A stretch of DNA of 10,145 nt. Source: Gemmatimonadota bacterium (lineage in GTDB: Bacteria > Gemmatimonadota > Gemmatimonadetes > Gemmatimonadales > GWC2-71-9). Below are positions 1 through 7,208 of this stretch, in pieces. The notes under the pieces are model-generated. The model did no database searches. It worked only from the letters and a program-made list of their open reading frames with translations, and had not been told where the DNA came from. Made by a program: the position numbers and the translations under genes. The stretch is taken from the NCBI GenBank assembly GCA_016180765.1, contig JACPAP010000151.1:1-10145 (forward strand), written 5' to 3'. Position 1 is the first letter of the stretch. The number at the start of each line of letters is the position of its first letter.

Positions 1-1296
1 CCCCATGGTGAACCGGATGTCGCGCTGGGGATCGATGTGATTGAGCGCCACCCACCAGGCCTCCTCCGGATCCTGGACGTTGATCTCCTGGTCCAGCACT
101 ACGATCACCTTGGCCAGCGACATGAGCCCCATACCCCAGATAGCGTTCATCACCTTCCAGGCCTGGCCGGGGAACTGCTTCCTGATGCTCACGAACACCA
201 GGTTATGGAAAATGCCGTACGCCGGCATATGGTAGTCCACGATCTCGGGCACGGTGAGCTTCAGCAGCGGCAGGAAGATCCGCTCGGTGGCATGGCCGAG
301 GTAGTAGTCCTCCATGGGCGGGCGGCCCACGATAGTCGTGGGGTACACCGGGTCGCGCCGCATGGTGATGGCCGTGACATGAACCGCCGGGTAGTAGTCG
401 GCCAACGAGTAGAATCCCGTGTGGTCCCCAAACGGACCCTCCAGCACCAGCGGCTCGGCCGGGTCCACGTACCCCTCGATCACCAGCTCGGCCTCGGCGG
501 GCACCACGAGATCTACCGTGGCCGCCCTGGCGAGGTGCACCGGCTGGCGCCGCAGGAACCCGGCGAACAAGTACTCATCGATGTTGGGCGGCAGGGGCGC
601 AGAGGCGCAGTAGATGGAAGCCGGGTCTCCGCCCATGACGATCGCCACCGGCATCTTCTCGCCCCGCGCGGCCATGTCGCGCCAGTGCGCCGCGCCGACC
701 TTGTGACGCTGCCAGTGCATCGCCAGCAGGTCCCTCTCCAGCACCTGCACCCGATACATGCCCACGTTCCGAACCCCGGTCTTGGGGTCTCGCGTGATCA
801 CCTGCGGCAGCGTGATGTATGGCCCGCCGTCCTCCGGCCAGCAGGTGATGATGGGCAGCGTCGCGAGGTCAACGTCGCCGCCCCGGACCACGATCTCCTG
901 GCAGGGCGGATGGCCGTCCACCGTGCGCGGCGGGTACCTGGTGAGCTCCGCCAGCTTGGGGAGGAGCGCCAGCTTCTCACGCCAGCCCTCGGGAGGTTTC
1001 ATGGTGAGCAGCCGGGTGATCCGGCCGCCGATCTCGTTCAGGTCTGAAACGCCCAGGGCCAGGCTGATGCGTTTCAGCGACCCGAACAGATTGATCCCCA
1101 CGGGGATCGAGCTGATCTTCCCGCCGGCCAGCGCGGGCTGCGTGAACAACAGCGCGGGACCACCCCCAGTCGATTTCATGCAGCGATCGGCCACCTCGGC
1201 GATCTCCCGCACCACCGAGACCGGCCGCGCGACGCGGACCAGCTCGCCCGCGCCCTCGAGCCGCGCGATGAAATCCCTTAAGTTTTCGAGGCTCAA
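1..1296 (-). CDS. ubiD: UbiD-family decarboxylase (late menaquinone synthesis), 3' end off the window
   Basis: UbiD-type enzymes use prenylated FMN to decarboxylate aromatic acids. Beside a menG/ubiE gene the likely substrate is a prenylated naphthoate intermediate of menaquinone, at the membrane. The frame stays open for 432 codons to the left edge, so the C-terminus is missing. Family landmarks read directly: RNVGMYRVQV near residue 175, MHWQRHK about 20 residues later, a GGDPAS segment, and EGPFGDHTGFYS near residue 283, carrying conserved acidic residues of the family. I chose the TTG start at 1296-1294 because it overlaps the ubiE stop as TTGA and gives the usual N-terminus LSLENLRDFIARLEGAGEL; an in-frame GTG lies at 1311-1309. 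The gene looks intact where visible. Family assignment is firm; the menaquinone role is inferred from the neighbour. Confidence 0.9.
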   Translation of the reverse strand, partial: MSLENLRDFIARLEGAGELVRVARPVSVVREIAEVADRCMKSTGGGPALLFTQPALAGGKISSIPVGINLFGSLKRISLALGVSDLNEIGGRITRLLTMKPPEGWREKLALLPKLAELTRYPPRTVDGHPPCQEIVVRGGDVDLATLPIITCWPEDGGPYITLPQVITRDPKTGVRNVGMYRVQVLERDLLAMHWQRHKVGAAHWRDMAARGEKMPVAIVMGGDPASIYCASAPLPPNIDEYLFAGFLRRQPVHLARAATVDLVVPAEAELVIEGYVDPAEPLVLEGPFGDHTGFYSLADYYPAVHVTAITMRRDPVYPTTIVGRPPMEDYYLGHATERIFLPLLKLTVPEIVDYHMPAYGIFHNLVFVSIRKQFPGQAWKVMNAIWGMGLMSLAKVIVVLDQEINVQDPEEAWWVALNHIDPQRDIRFTMG

Positions 1297-1857
1297 GCCT
1301 TGAGCCCCCACACCAGAGTCGCGATCCCGAAGGTCAAACGTTGAAACGCCACCCGCGAGAACCCCGCGGCGACCATCCGATCGCAAAGCGCCTCGGGGCT
1401 GGGAAACTCCGCCACCGAGTCTGGCAGGTACTGATAAGCGCTCGTATGTTTCGACACCAGCCGGCCGATGCGCGGCAGCACGCGGCGGAAATAGAAGAGA
1501 TAGAGCGGCTTCAGCGGCCACGCGGCCGGAAATGCGAAGTCCAGGATCACCGCTCGCGCGCCCGGCTTCAGCACCCGGGCGATCTCGCCCAGGCCACGGT
1601 CCAGATCAACGAGATTGCGAACCCCGAAGGCCACCATGCACCCGTCGAACGTCCGCTGCGCGAACGGCAGCTCCAGTGCGTCGGCACCCAGTACCTGGAC
1701 CTCGGGCGCCTTCCCGGCGCCACCGGCGGTCGGTGTTGAGGCTCAAGGCATGATTGAGCAGATCGTAGCGCGGGGCGATCGCGCTGAACATGCCGCGGAC
1801 GTACGACCGTCTGGCGGAGCCGGCTTCTTGGGGGGCGGTCGAAGGGGCCGGCGTCAT
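1293..1857 (-). pseudogene. ubiE: UbiE/MenG methyltransferase with internal deletion and frameshift
   Basis: Intact UbiE/MenG methylates demethylmenaquinone with SAM, the last step of menaquinone synthesis. The N-terminal piece reads MFSAIAPRYDLLNHALSL then NTDRRWRR in one frame (ATG at 1857, or at 1791). The C-terminal piece, in another frame, reads KAPEVQVLGADALELPF, then GVRNLVDLDRGLGEIARVLKPG, and ends WGLKA at 1293. The frames meet near 1713-1715. Compared with the family, about 50 residues between RRWRR and the APEV segment are absent, including the LDxxxGTG SAM-binding motif. As written it cannot make a functional enzyme. It may be a real pseudogene or an assembly collapse, since GGCGCC occurs on both sides of the junction. 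Its stop overlaps the ubiD start, so the two form an operon. Confidence 0.85.
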
Positions 1858-1865
1858 AGGCCCGG

Positions 1866-1895
1866 AACATACTGGTGCGCCAGAACTTGCCGCAA
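1866..1895 (-). promoter_or_regulatory. candidate promoter for the ubiE-ubiD operon
   Basis: On the minus strand TTGCGG (1895-1890) and TATGTT (1871-1866) are spaced by 18 bases, a weak housekeeping-type -35/-10 pair. It would start transcription about 7 bases downstream, almost at the ATG at 1857, giving a leaderless or near-leaderless mRNA; this agrees with the absence of a Shine-Dalgarno sequence there. The gap between the divergent ubiE and sigma genes is only about 43 bases, so the sigma gene's own promoter must overlap this region or ubiE. This rests on pattern alone. Confidence 0.25.
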
Positions 1896-1900
1896 GAATA

Positions 1901-2497
1901 ATGCAGCCTGACTTCGCCGCCGCCACCGACCAGGAGGTGGTCCAGCGCGCCCGGGGGGGCCAGGAGAGTGCCTACCGCGAGCTGCTGCACCGCTACCAGG
2001 GCCCGATGTTCTCACTCATCTACCGCATGGTCCGTGACCGGGAACTGGCCGAGGACCTGGCCCAGGAGGCTTTCGTCAAGGCCTTGAACGCGCTCGACAG
2101 CTACCGGCCCGAGTTCAAGTTCTCGTCCTGGATGTTCAAGATCGCCAACAACGCGGCCATCGATCACCTGCGACGACGCCAGCTGGACACGCTGTCACTA
2201 GACGGCGCTCCTGGGGCCACGACTCCGCGCCAGATGGAGGAGACGAGCATCCAGCTGTCCGACAAGGGCGAAACCCCGCTCCAAGCGGTCGAAGCGCGGG
2301 AGCTGGGTTCCGCCATTGAACAGGCCATCGGGAAGCTCAGGCCCGAGTATCGGGCCTGTATCATCCTGCGACATATCGAGGACCGGCCCTACGAGGAAAT
2401 CGCCGAAATTCTCGACCTGCCGCTGGGCACCGTGAAGACCTACATACACCGCGCCAGGGCCGAACTGAAGGAGATGTTGGGCCCGCTCCGCGAGTGA
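1901..2497 (+). CDS. ECF-type RNA polymerase sigma factor
   Basis: A 198-residue sigma-70 family factor of the extracytoplasmic-function class, which directs RNA polymerase to a small stress regulon. Region 2 spans roughly residues 15-90, with RELAEDLAQEAFVKALNAL and FKFSSWMFKIANNAAIDHLRRR. Region 4 spans roughly 130-195, with LRPEYRACIILRHIEDRPYEEIAEIL, then LPLGTVKTYIHRARAEL as the helix-turn-helix. The linker is fairly long, about 40 residues. I chose ATG at 1901, giving MQPDFAAATDQEVV; the frame extends upstream to 1790, but those codons are antisense to ubiE and look unlike sigma factor sequence. Three membrane or envelope genes follow in the same direction, so it is probably controlled by the next gene product. 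The exact ECF group cannot be told from sequence alone. Confidence 0.93.
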   Translation: MQPDFAAATDQEVVQRARGGQESAYRELLHRYQGPMFSLIYRMVRDRELAEDLAQEAFVKALNALDSYRPEFKFSSWMFKIANNAAIDHLRRRQLDTLSLDGAPGATTPRQMEETSIQLSDKGETPLQAVEARELGSAIEQAIGKLRPEYRACIILRHIEDRPYEEIAEILDLPLGTVKTYIHRARAELKEMLGPLRE

Positions 2498-2532
2498 AAC
2501 CCACAACCCCAACCGAGCGTAGGGGGACGTGC

Positions 2533-3057
2533 ATGACGGACAACCGCAGCAATCACCCGCTGGACCCCATGGAGGACCAGGTGCTGGACCGGTACCTGGC
2601 CTCCCTGGGGCGTTTCTCCCCCGGTCCGGGCTTTGGCGACCGGGTCATGGCCCGGGTGCGCGTCCGGGCCCCGGTTCCGGCCCGGGCTCCCGGCATCGCC
2701 CAACGCCTGGTGCGGAGTCGCCGCTGGCCGGTATTGGCCTACTCGCTTTCCGGCGCCGCTGCCGCGTCCAGCACGGCGCTCACGGCGTGGGTCGCCGCCA
2801 ACTTCCAGGCCATGACGGCGTGGGCCTCGGCGAGTCTGGTTGCGGTGGCCGTCCCCGCCTGGCAGGCCGTTCTGGCCTGGATCACCACGACCAGCGCCGC
2901 GGTTGGATCCGCGCTGGTGACGGGAGCGTTGACCGTAGGGTTGTCGCCGATGATCTGGTCTCTCGCGATACTGACCCTGGCCGTGCCGGTAAGCCTCATT
3001 GGGTTCTTGCTGGCGGTACGGCCCACTCACAGGATGCGTCCTCATGTTGCGCGTTAA
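2533..3057 (+). CDS. candidate anti-sigma factor: short cytosolic N-terminus plus hydrophobic membrane region
   Basis: A 174-residue protein beginning MTDNRSNHPLDPMEDQVLDR. The first ~64 residues are hydrophilic and include a predicted helical stretch DRYLASLGRFSPGPGFGDRV, a pattern I associate with anti-sigma-like genes after ECF sigma genes. Residues 65-163 are strongly hydrophobic and could form three or more membrane spans, ending in a short basic tail. It contains no cysteine, so it is not a zinc-binding ZAS-type anti-sigma factor. The start is set by a strong GGGGGA ribosome site about 7 bases before the ATG at 2533, 35 bases after the sigma stop. The role as membrane-tethered inhibitor of the upstream sigma factor is inferred from gene order and topology; no catalytic motif is visible. 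Confidence 0.65.
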   Translation: MTDNRSNHPLDPMEDQVLDRYLASLGRFSPGPGFGDRVMARVRVRAPVPARAPGIAQRLVRSRRWPVLAYSLSGAAAASSTALTAWVAANFQAMTAWASASLVAVAVPAWQAVLAWITTTSAAVGSALVTGALTVGLSPMIWSLAILTLAVPVSLIGFLLAVRPTHRMRPHVAR

Positions 3058-4197
3058 CCTGCTGGCGCTGGGCGCCGCTCTGCTCGGCACGGCCTTGGGC
3101 CTGGGCCAGGCGCCGCCCGCCCCCAAGGCCCGGTGGACCTGAGCGACGGATCCCAGGTGACGGTCTCGTTCACCGGGGGAGCCGTCACCGTGAACGACGA
3201 TCAAGTCGGAACCTACCTGTCGGGCGGGCCCTTGGAGCGTGCCTGGCGGGCCGTGTTGTCCAAGGCCGGGGACCTCTCCACTCCTGAGCTGGTGTTCGCG
3301 CTGCGCAGCCTTCCGGCCGGGCCGCTCGGTCCCGAGGCCGCGGAGTCGATGGCAGCGATCACCAGTGCGCTGCCGCCGGTGAATCGCAGTGCTCTGACCG
3401 GGCCTCCGCCGGACGTGGGCGCCCTGGCCAATGCCGTGCCGGTCAATCTCGACAGCATCAACGAGATGGCACGGCAGATTTCGCGGGACGTGGCCCGAGA
3501 GATGGCCCGGCAGCCGTTCCGCGACGCTCCCGGGTCGGCGTTCAGCCTGAGCCGCATGGCCACCGACGTGGCCGGGCTGTTCGGGACCCTGGTCGCGCTC
3601 GCGTCGCTCGGTTTTGGGGCGCTGTTCTTCGTGCCGCAGCGACTGGAGGTCGTGGCGGACACCGTTCGGCGCTCGCCCATCCGATCCTTCTTCGCCGGGC
3701 TGTTCGCCCAGCCACTGCTCTTGCCGGCCCTGGTGACGCTGATCATCGGCCTGGTGCTGACGATCGTGGGCCTTCTGGTGGTGCCGGTGGCCATCGTGGC
3801 GTTCGTGCTGGCGGTCGGGGCCGCGCTGGTCGGCGGCTATCTGGCCGTGGCGCGGGTGGTGGGCGAGATCTACGTCCGGCGGCGAGGGAACGGGACCTAC
3901 ACCAGCGGCTGGGCCACCTACCGGTACCTGGTGTACGGACTCGTCGGCTTGCTCATGATCTGGGCGCCGGTCGTGTTGCTGCGATCGATTCCGGTGGCGG
4001 GCACCATTCTCTTCATCACCGCGCTGGTGTTCACCTGGGCTATGGCGACGACCGGCTTCGGCGCCACGATCCTCTCCAAGGCGGGCGGCGGGTGGGCGTT
4101 CGGCTCGCCGACATCGCGGCCCGAACTCTCCGCCGAGTACCTGTGGTCCACGCCCGTCCCGGCGCAGCAGGCCGAGGCAAGAAAGGGCGACGCATGA
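3044..4197 (+). CDS. exported multi-pass membrane protein, frameshifted after the signal peptide
   Basis: The gene begins at ATG 3044, with AGGA 9 bases upstream, overlapping the previous gene by 14 bases. That frame encodes a clear signal peptide (MLRVNLLALGAALLGTALGL, then GQAPPAPKA) and stops at 3137-3139. The main body continues in the next frame: 354 residues are open from GTG 3133 to 4197. One extra C in the C run at 3120-3124 would join them as APPAPQGPVDLSDG. In the body (GTG = 1), residues 1-140 are soluble and extracytoplasmic-like, and about 147-168, 190-245 and 263-306 are hydrophobic spans. The segment RLEVVADTVRRSPIRSFFAGL followed by long hydrophobic stretches resembles integral membrane parts found beside bactofilin-like or toast-rack proteins. 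No enzyme motif is visible. Function is unknown; an envelope-stress role is inferred from the operon. Confidence 0.75.
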
Positions 4198-5041
4198 CCC
4201 GCCGAGCCCTATGGTTCGCCGCCCGTCCGATCACCGCTTTGCGGTTCGCCGCCTCGCCGTTTGCCGCCGTCCTGCTCAGCTCGCTCGCGGAGATGGGACA
4301 CGCACAGGACTATCGCACGACCAGTGGGTCGCGACAGCGCCGCGGCGAGACGGAGCTTCGGGCCAACGTCGAGTTCGCGGTGGGCGAGTTGCGGATCGCT
4401 TCGATCCGGTGGCCAGTTACAGCCCGGAGAGCCGCCGGCTGCGCGTGGGGGTAGACGGGCGCGGGCGCGGCAACATTCGCCATCGGGATCGCGAACGCTG
4501 GCGCCAGCGGCTGGACCTCAACCTGTCCCCGGCGACGCCGGTCTCACTGGACCTCGCGTTCGGCGCCGGAACCGCCGACGTGGAACTCGGTGGCCTCTCG
4601 TTGTCAGACGTAGGTGTCAAGGCTGGCGCGAGCGAGACCACCATTCGGGTGAGCGAGCCCAATCGCGTCACCTGCCGCGTCTTTACCCTGGAAGTGGGCG
4701 CCATCGACCTCAAGACCGAGAAACTGGGCAACGCGCGGTGCCAGCGGATCAAGCTCAAGGGTGGCGCGGCGAGCGTGGTGCTGGACCTCACCGGCCAGTG
4801 GATCGACGGCGCCACCAGCCAGGTGGATATCGCGGTCGGCCTGGGATCGGTCACGTTGAGGCTGCCGGAAAGCGTGGGGGTGGAGGCGGACGTGGAACGG
4901 TTCCTGGTGAACTTCGACCGCTCCGGCCTCTCGCGGCGCGGGCCGAACTACTACTCCAGCAACTGGGACACCTCCACGACCCGCCTGCGCATCAACCTGC
5001 GAGCGGCGTTGGGCGACATCCAGGTGGAGTGGGTGAAGTAG
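4194..5041 (+). pseudogene. exported toast-rack (LiaF/DUF2154-like) beta protein with internal deletion
   Basis: The ATG at 4194 overlaps the previous stop as ATGA, with AAAGGG about 8 bases upstream. The first frame gives a signal-type N-terminus (ALRFAASPFAAVLLSSLAEM, then GHAQ) and a strand pattern ELRANVEFAVGELRIA. It then becomes nonsense and stops at 4452-4454. The second frame, entered at about 4394-4400, gives DRFDPVASYSPESRRLRVGV and continues to 5041 with repetitive beta sequence: GAGTADVELGGLSLSDVGVK, VGAIDLKTEKL, VGLGSVTLRLPESVGVE. This periodicity fits toast-rack or LiaF-like beta-rich domains. About 15-20 residues seem missing at the join, where GATCGC is shared by both frames. 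It may be a real pseudogene or an assembly error. An envelope-sensing role is inferred. Confidence 0.7.
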
Positions 5042-5149
5042 GTTCCTGGCCGGCTCAGTCGTTCGCGTCCCTACAACCAGTCCCTTCCCAGCGCGACGAT
5101 CAACCCGGCAAGCGGTACGAGCGTGCCGATCCCGCTTCCGACAGGTCAC
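5042..5149. other. convergent intergenic gap, no clear terminator
   Basis: This 108-base gap separates the end of the sigma-factor operon from the end of the mrp-DUF62 operon. A weak GGTAC/GTGCC stem is possible near 5114-5130, but no stem followed by a T-run is visible on either strand, so any termination here is probably not of the simple intrinsic type. Confidence 0.3.
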
Positions 5150-5896
5150 CTACCGCACCCGCACCTCCGCGCCGACGCCCACGCCCAGCCTCCTGGCCGC
5201 CGACCCGTCCCGCACCGCGATCTCCAGCAGCCCATCGGACCCCACGAACCCCACGAACGCCCCGGATTCCACGTCGGCGAACGTCCGGCGCGGTGCGCCC
5301 ACCGGCTTCCCCGAGACCTCGATCGCCTTGGCGCCCTGCACCCAGTCGCCGGGGATGTTGGCGATCAGCGTGCCGAAGCGGTCAACGTAGATCACTTCCC
5401 CCTCGACTACCCCATTCTCCCGTCGGGGCGTGGGTACCGGAAGCCGAACGGGGTGGCTCAGGCTGGGTCCCAAGCCGGCGAGAGGCTCTTCCTCGGCCAG
5501 CCGGGCGGCAGCCGGAGCGAAGACGTCCCGCCCCTGAAACGTGGGTGACGCGTCGCGCGGAATGCGAAGCTCCACGACTTCCGCCTCATTCAGCACCGAA
5601 GTGAGCACACCGTTGTCCGGGCCGGTGAAGAAGTGACCCTGGTGGTGTAGGGCGATGGCGCGCCGCGCCGACCCCACGCCGGGATCCACCACGACGACGT
5701 GGACGGTCCCCACCGGGAAGCGGCGCCACGCCCGGCCCAGGAGATACTGCGCGGCGCGGATGTCCCCCGGCGGCACCTGATGCGAGATGTCCACCAAACG
5801 AATGTCGGTCGCCTCCGAGAGGATGGCGGCCTTCATTTCCGCCACGTAGCTGTCGGCCAGGCCGAAATCGGTGAGCAAGGTGACGATGGGTCGCAT
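5150..5896 (-). CDS. DUF62 family SAM hydroxide adenosyltransferase, catalytic His replaced
   Basis: The family cleaves SAM to adenosine and methionine using water/hydroxide, and is related to SAM chlorinases and fluorinases. The 248-residue length is normal. The N-terminal domain carries LLTDFGLADSYVAEMKAAI (7-25), VVVVDPGVGSARRAIAL (67-83) and FFTGPDNGVL (89-98); the C-terminal domain carries VIYVDRFGTLIANIPGD (168-184) and a final beta-rich segment. Of the Asp-Arg-His triad known from Pyrococcus PH0463 (D68, R75, H127), D71 and R78 are present, but the TFHGRD motif reads TFQGRD, with Gln at 121. That change may alter or abolish activity. The start is 4 bases after the mrp stop, so the two genes are co-transcribed. 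The family is certain; activity is not. Confidence 0.92.
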   Translation of the reverse strand: MRPIVTLLTDFGLADSYVAEMKAAILSEATDIRLVDISHQVPPGDIRAAQYLLGRAWRRFPVGTVHVVVVDPGVGSARRAIALHHQGHFFTGPDNGVLTSVLNEAEVVELRIPRDASPTFQGRDVFAPAAARLAEEEPLAGLGPSLSHPVRLPVPTPRRENGVVEGEVIYVDRFGTLIANIPGDWVQGAKAIEVSGKPVGAPRRTFADVESGAFVGFVGSDGLLEIAVRDGSAARRLGVGVGAEVRVR

Positions 5897-5900
5897 CGGG

Positions 5901-6992
5901 TCAGCCGGTGAGAATGGGAAGCCGCACCTTCTTGCCGCCCACTTTGGCCTCGACTTCGTTGGTCATCTCGGCGAGCGCGCGAGCCGCGGGTGAGTCGGGC
6001 TCGGCCAGCACGATCGGCTTGCCGTCGTCCGCCAGGTCCGCCATGCGGGCCTGCAACGGCACCTTGCCCAGCAGCGGGACGCCCAGCTCGTTGGCCAGGC
6101 GCTGGCCGCCGTCCGCCAGAAAGACGTACGTCCGCTTCCCGCAGTGAGGGCACTCGAAGTAGCTCATGTTCTCGACGATGCCGATGACCGAGACGCCGAC
6201 GCGGTCGAACATCTTGGCGCCGCGGAGCGCGTCGCCAATCGCCACTTCTTGCGGGGTCGTGACGATGATCGCGCCGTCCAGCTGCACCGACTGCGCCAGG
6301 GACAACTGCGCGTCGCCGGTCCCGGGCGGAAGGTCCACGATGAAATAGTCCAGCGGCCCCCAATCCACGTCGCGCACGAACTGCTGAATGATCTTGGTCA
6401 CGATGGGCCCTCGCCAAATCGCCGGAGCGTCGCGCTCCACCAGGAACCCCAGCGAAATCAGCCTCACCCCGTAGCGCTCCAGCGGCACAATTTTGTTGCC
6501 CCGGACCGGAGGTTTCTCGTTGACGCCGAACATGCGCGGGATGTTGGGGCCGTAAACGTCCGCATCCATGACGCCCACCCGGCGGCCCTTCCGGGCCAGC
6601 TCCGCGGCCAGGTTGGCGGCTATGGTGGACTTCCCCACCCCGCCCTTGCCGCTGGAGATCGCCAGGATGTGGCCCAACTGCTCCAGACCGGACGCGGGGG
6701 GCGCGTGGACTCCTCCCGCGGGCTGGGTTCCCTGCGGCGCGGCCTGCGCCTTGGGTTCCACCACCTCGATCTTGACGTCGCTGATACCAGGCAGCTCCTT
6801 CAGCGCGCGCCGGACTTCCCGTACCAGGCTGGCCGGATCATCGCGGGTGAGCACCAAGGTCAACGACACCCGGCCGCCGTCGGTTACCGCCAGGTCCCTT
6901 ACCATGCCGGCGGACATCACGTCGCTATCGAGCCGCGGGTTACGGATGCCGGAGAGCGCGGCAGCCACGCGGGATTCGAGTGATTGCGTCAT
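5901..6992 (-). CDS. mrp: Mrp/ApbC-type Fe-S cluster carrier ATPase
   Basis: A 363-residue P-loop ATPase of the Mrp/NBP35 group, which binds and delivers Fe-S clusters in the cytosol. Residues 1-80 form a MIP18/DUF59-type domain. An Ala/Pro-rich linker follows (about 81-103). The ATPase domain has the deviant Walker A SSGKGGVGKS (113-122), DADVYGPN (143-150), VDLPPGTGD (219-227) and the cluster-ligand pair ECPHC, with Cys281 and Cys284. I chose the ATG at 6992, giving MTQSLESRVAAALSGIRNP, the normal family start. The frame remains open upstream to 7163 because a DUF3800 remnant lies in frame before it. No Shine-Dalgarno sequence is visible before the ATG. The SAM hydroxide adenosyltransferase gene follows in the same operon. 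Confidence 0.94.
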   Translation of the reverse strand: MTQSLESRVAAALSGIRNPRLDSDVMSAGMVRDLAVTDGGRVSLTLVLTRDDPASLVREVRRALKELPGISDVKIEVVEPKAQAAPQGTQPAGGVHAPPASGLEQLGHILAISSGKGGVGKSTIAANLAAELARKGRRVGVMDADVYGPNIPRMFGVNEKPPVRGNKIVPLERYGVRLISLGFLVERDAPAIWRGPIVTKIIQQFVRDVDWGPLDYFIVDLPPGTGDAQLSLAQSVQLDGAIIVTTPQEVAIGDALRGAKMFDRVGVSVIGIVENMSYFECPHCGKRTYVFLADGGQRLANELGVPLLGKVPLQARMADLADDGKPIVLAEPDSPAARALAEMTNEVEAKVGGKKVRLPILTG

Positions 6993-7130
6993 TGTGTAGG
7001 GAATGTAACCGGGGAAAGCGGGTGGCGGGTGGGACGGTCGCCGCTCGAATACGGCGGCACCGGCTAGGACGAAATGCCGGTCGGCGGGATTGTCCTCGTT
7101 GCCTGACTCGTCAAGGTACAGGAGATACAT
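6993..7130 (-). pseudogene. N-terminal remnant of a DUF3800 gene, in frame with mrp
   Basis: The ATG at 7130 begins MYLLYLDESGNEDNP, then ADRHFVLAGAAVFERR. This matches the start of DUF3800 proteins, where an early YLDESG acidic motif belongs to the proposed nuclease-like fold. Full-length members have more than 200 residues; here the recognisable part ends after about 31 codons. About 15 Pro-rich codons (PSHPPPAFPGYIPYT) then lead without a stop into the Mrp start. The rest of DUF3800 is not in the window. It may be translated as an N-terminal extension of Mrp or may only supply the leader. Its position next to the DUF2442/DUF4160 pair suggests accessory DNA inserted and then deleted beside a conserved gene. 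Confidence 0.7.
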
Positions 7131-7149
7131 GGGGCGTAGAAAAGAAAAG

Positions 7150-7208
7150 GCAACTGGCGGCACGACGTGCGTGCCACGGCTCCAATAATAGGGAGCTCTA
7201 CCAGTTGC
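7150..7208 (-). ncRNA. candidate DUF3800-associated structured RNA (three-way junction)
   Basis: Perfect 8-bp arms GCAACTGG/CCAGTTGC (7150-7157 with 7201-7208) enclose two perfect hairpins: GGCACG/CGTGCC (7159-7164 with 7170-7175, loop 5) and GCTCC/GGAGC (7179-7183 with 7192-7196, loop 8). Together they fold as a Y-shaped three-way junction of 59 nt. On the minus strand it ends 19 bases before the ATG of the DUF3800 remnant. Candidate structured RNAs named DUF3800-I to -XI were reported near DUF3800 genes (Weinberg and co-workers, 2017); membership here is inferred from position and shape. There is no tRNA T-arm and no canonical terminator U-run directly after the stem. Confidence 0.5.

Noticed and set aside
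37..1047. Long plus-strand open frames opposite ubiD
   Set aside because: They are shadows of the GC-rich ubiD gene, whose minus-strand translation matches the family throughout.
1864..1890. ECF-type autoregulated promoter (GGAAC at 1864-1868) for the sigma gene
   Set aside because: No matching -10 (CGTC-like) lies 16-17 bases downstream, so I do not list it.
1790..1900. Longer sigma factor start at 1790
   Set aside because: The extra 37 codons are antisense to ubiE and do not resemble a sigma N-terminus; the ATG at 1901 gives a normal one.
7138..7175. Intrinsic terminator on the minus strand (GGCACG hairpin then TTTTCTTTTC)
   Set aside because: About 9 bases separate the hairpin from the T-rich run, and the outer stem fits a three-way junction better.
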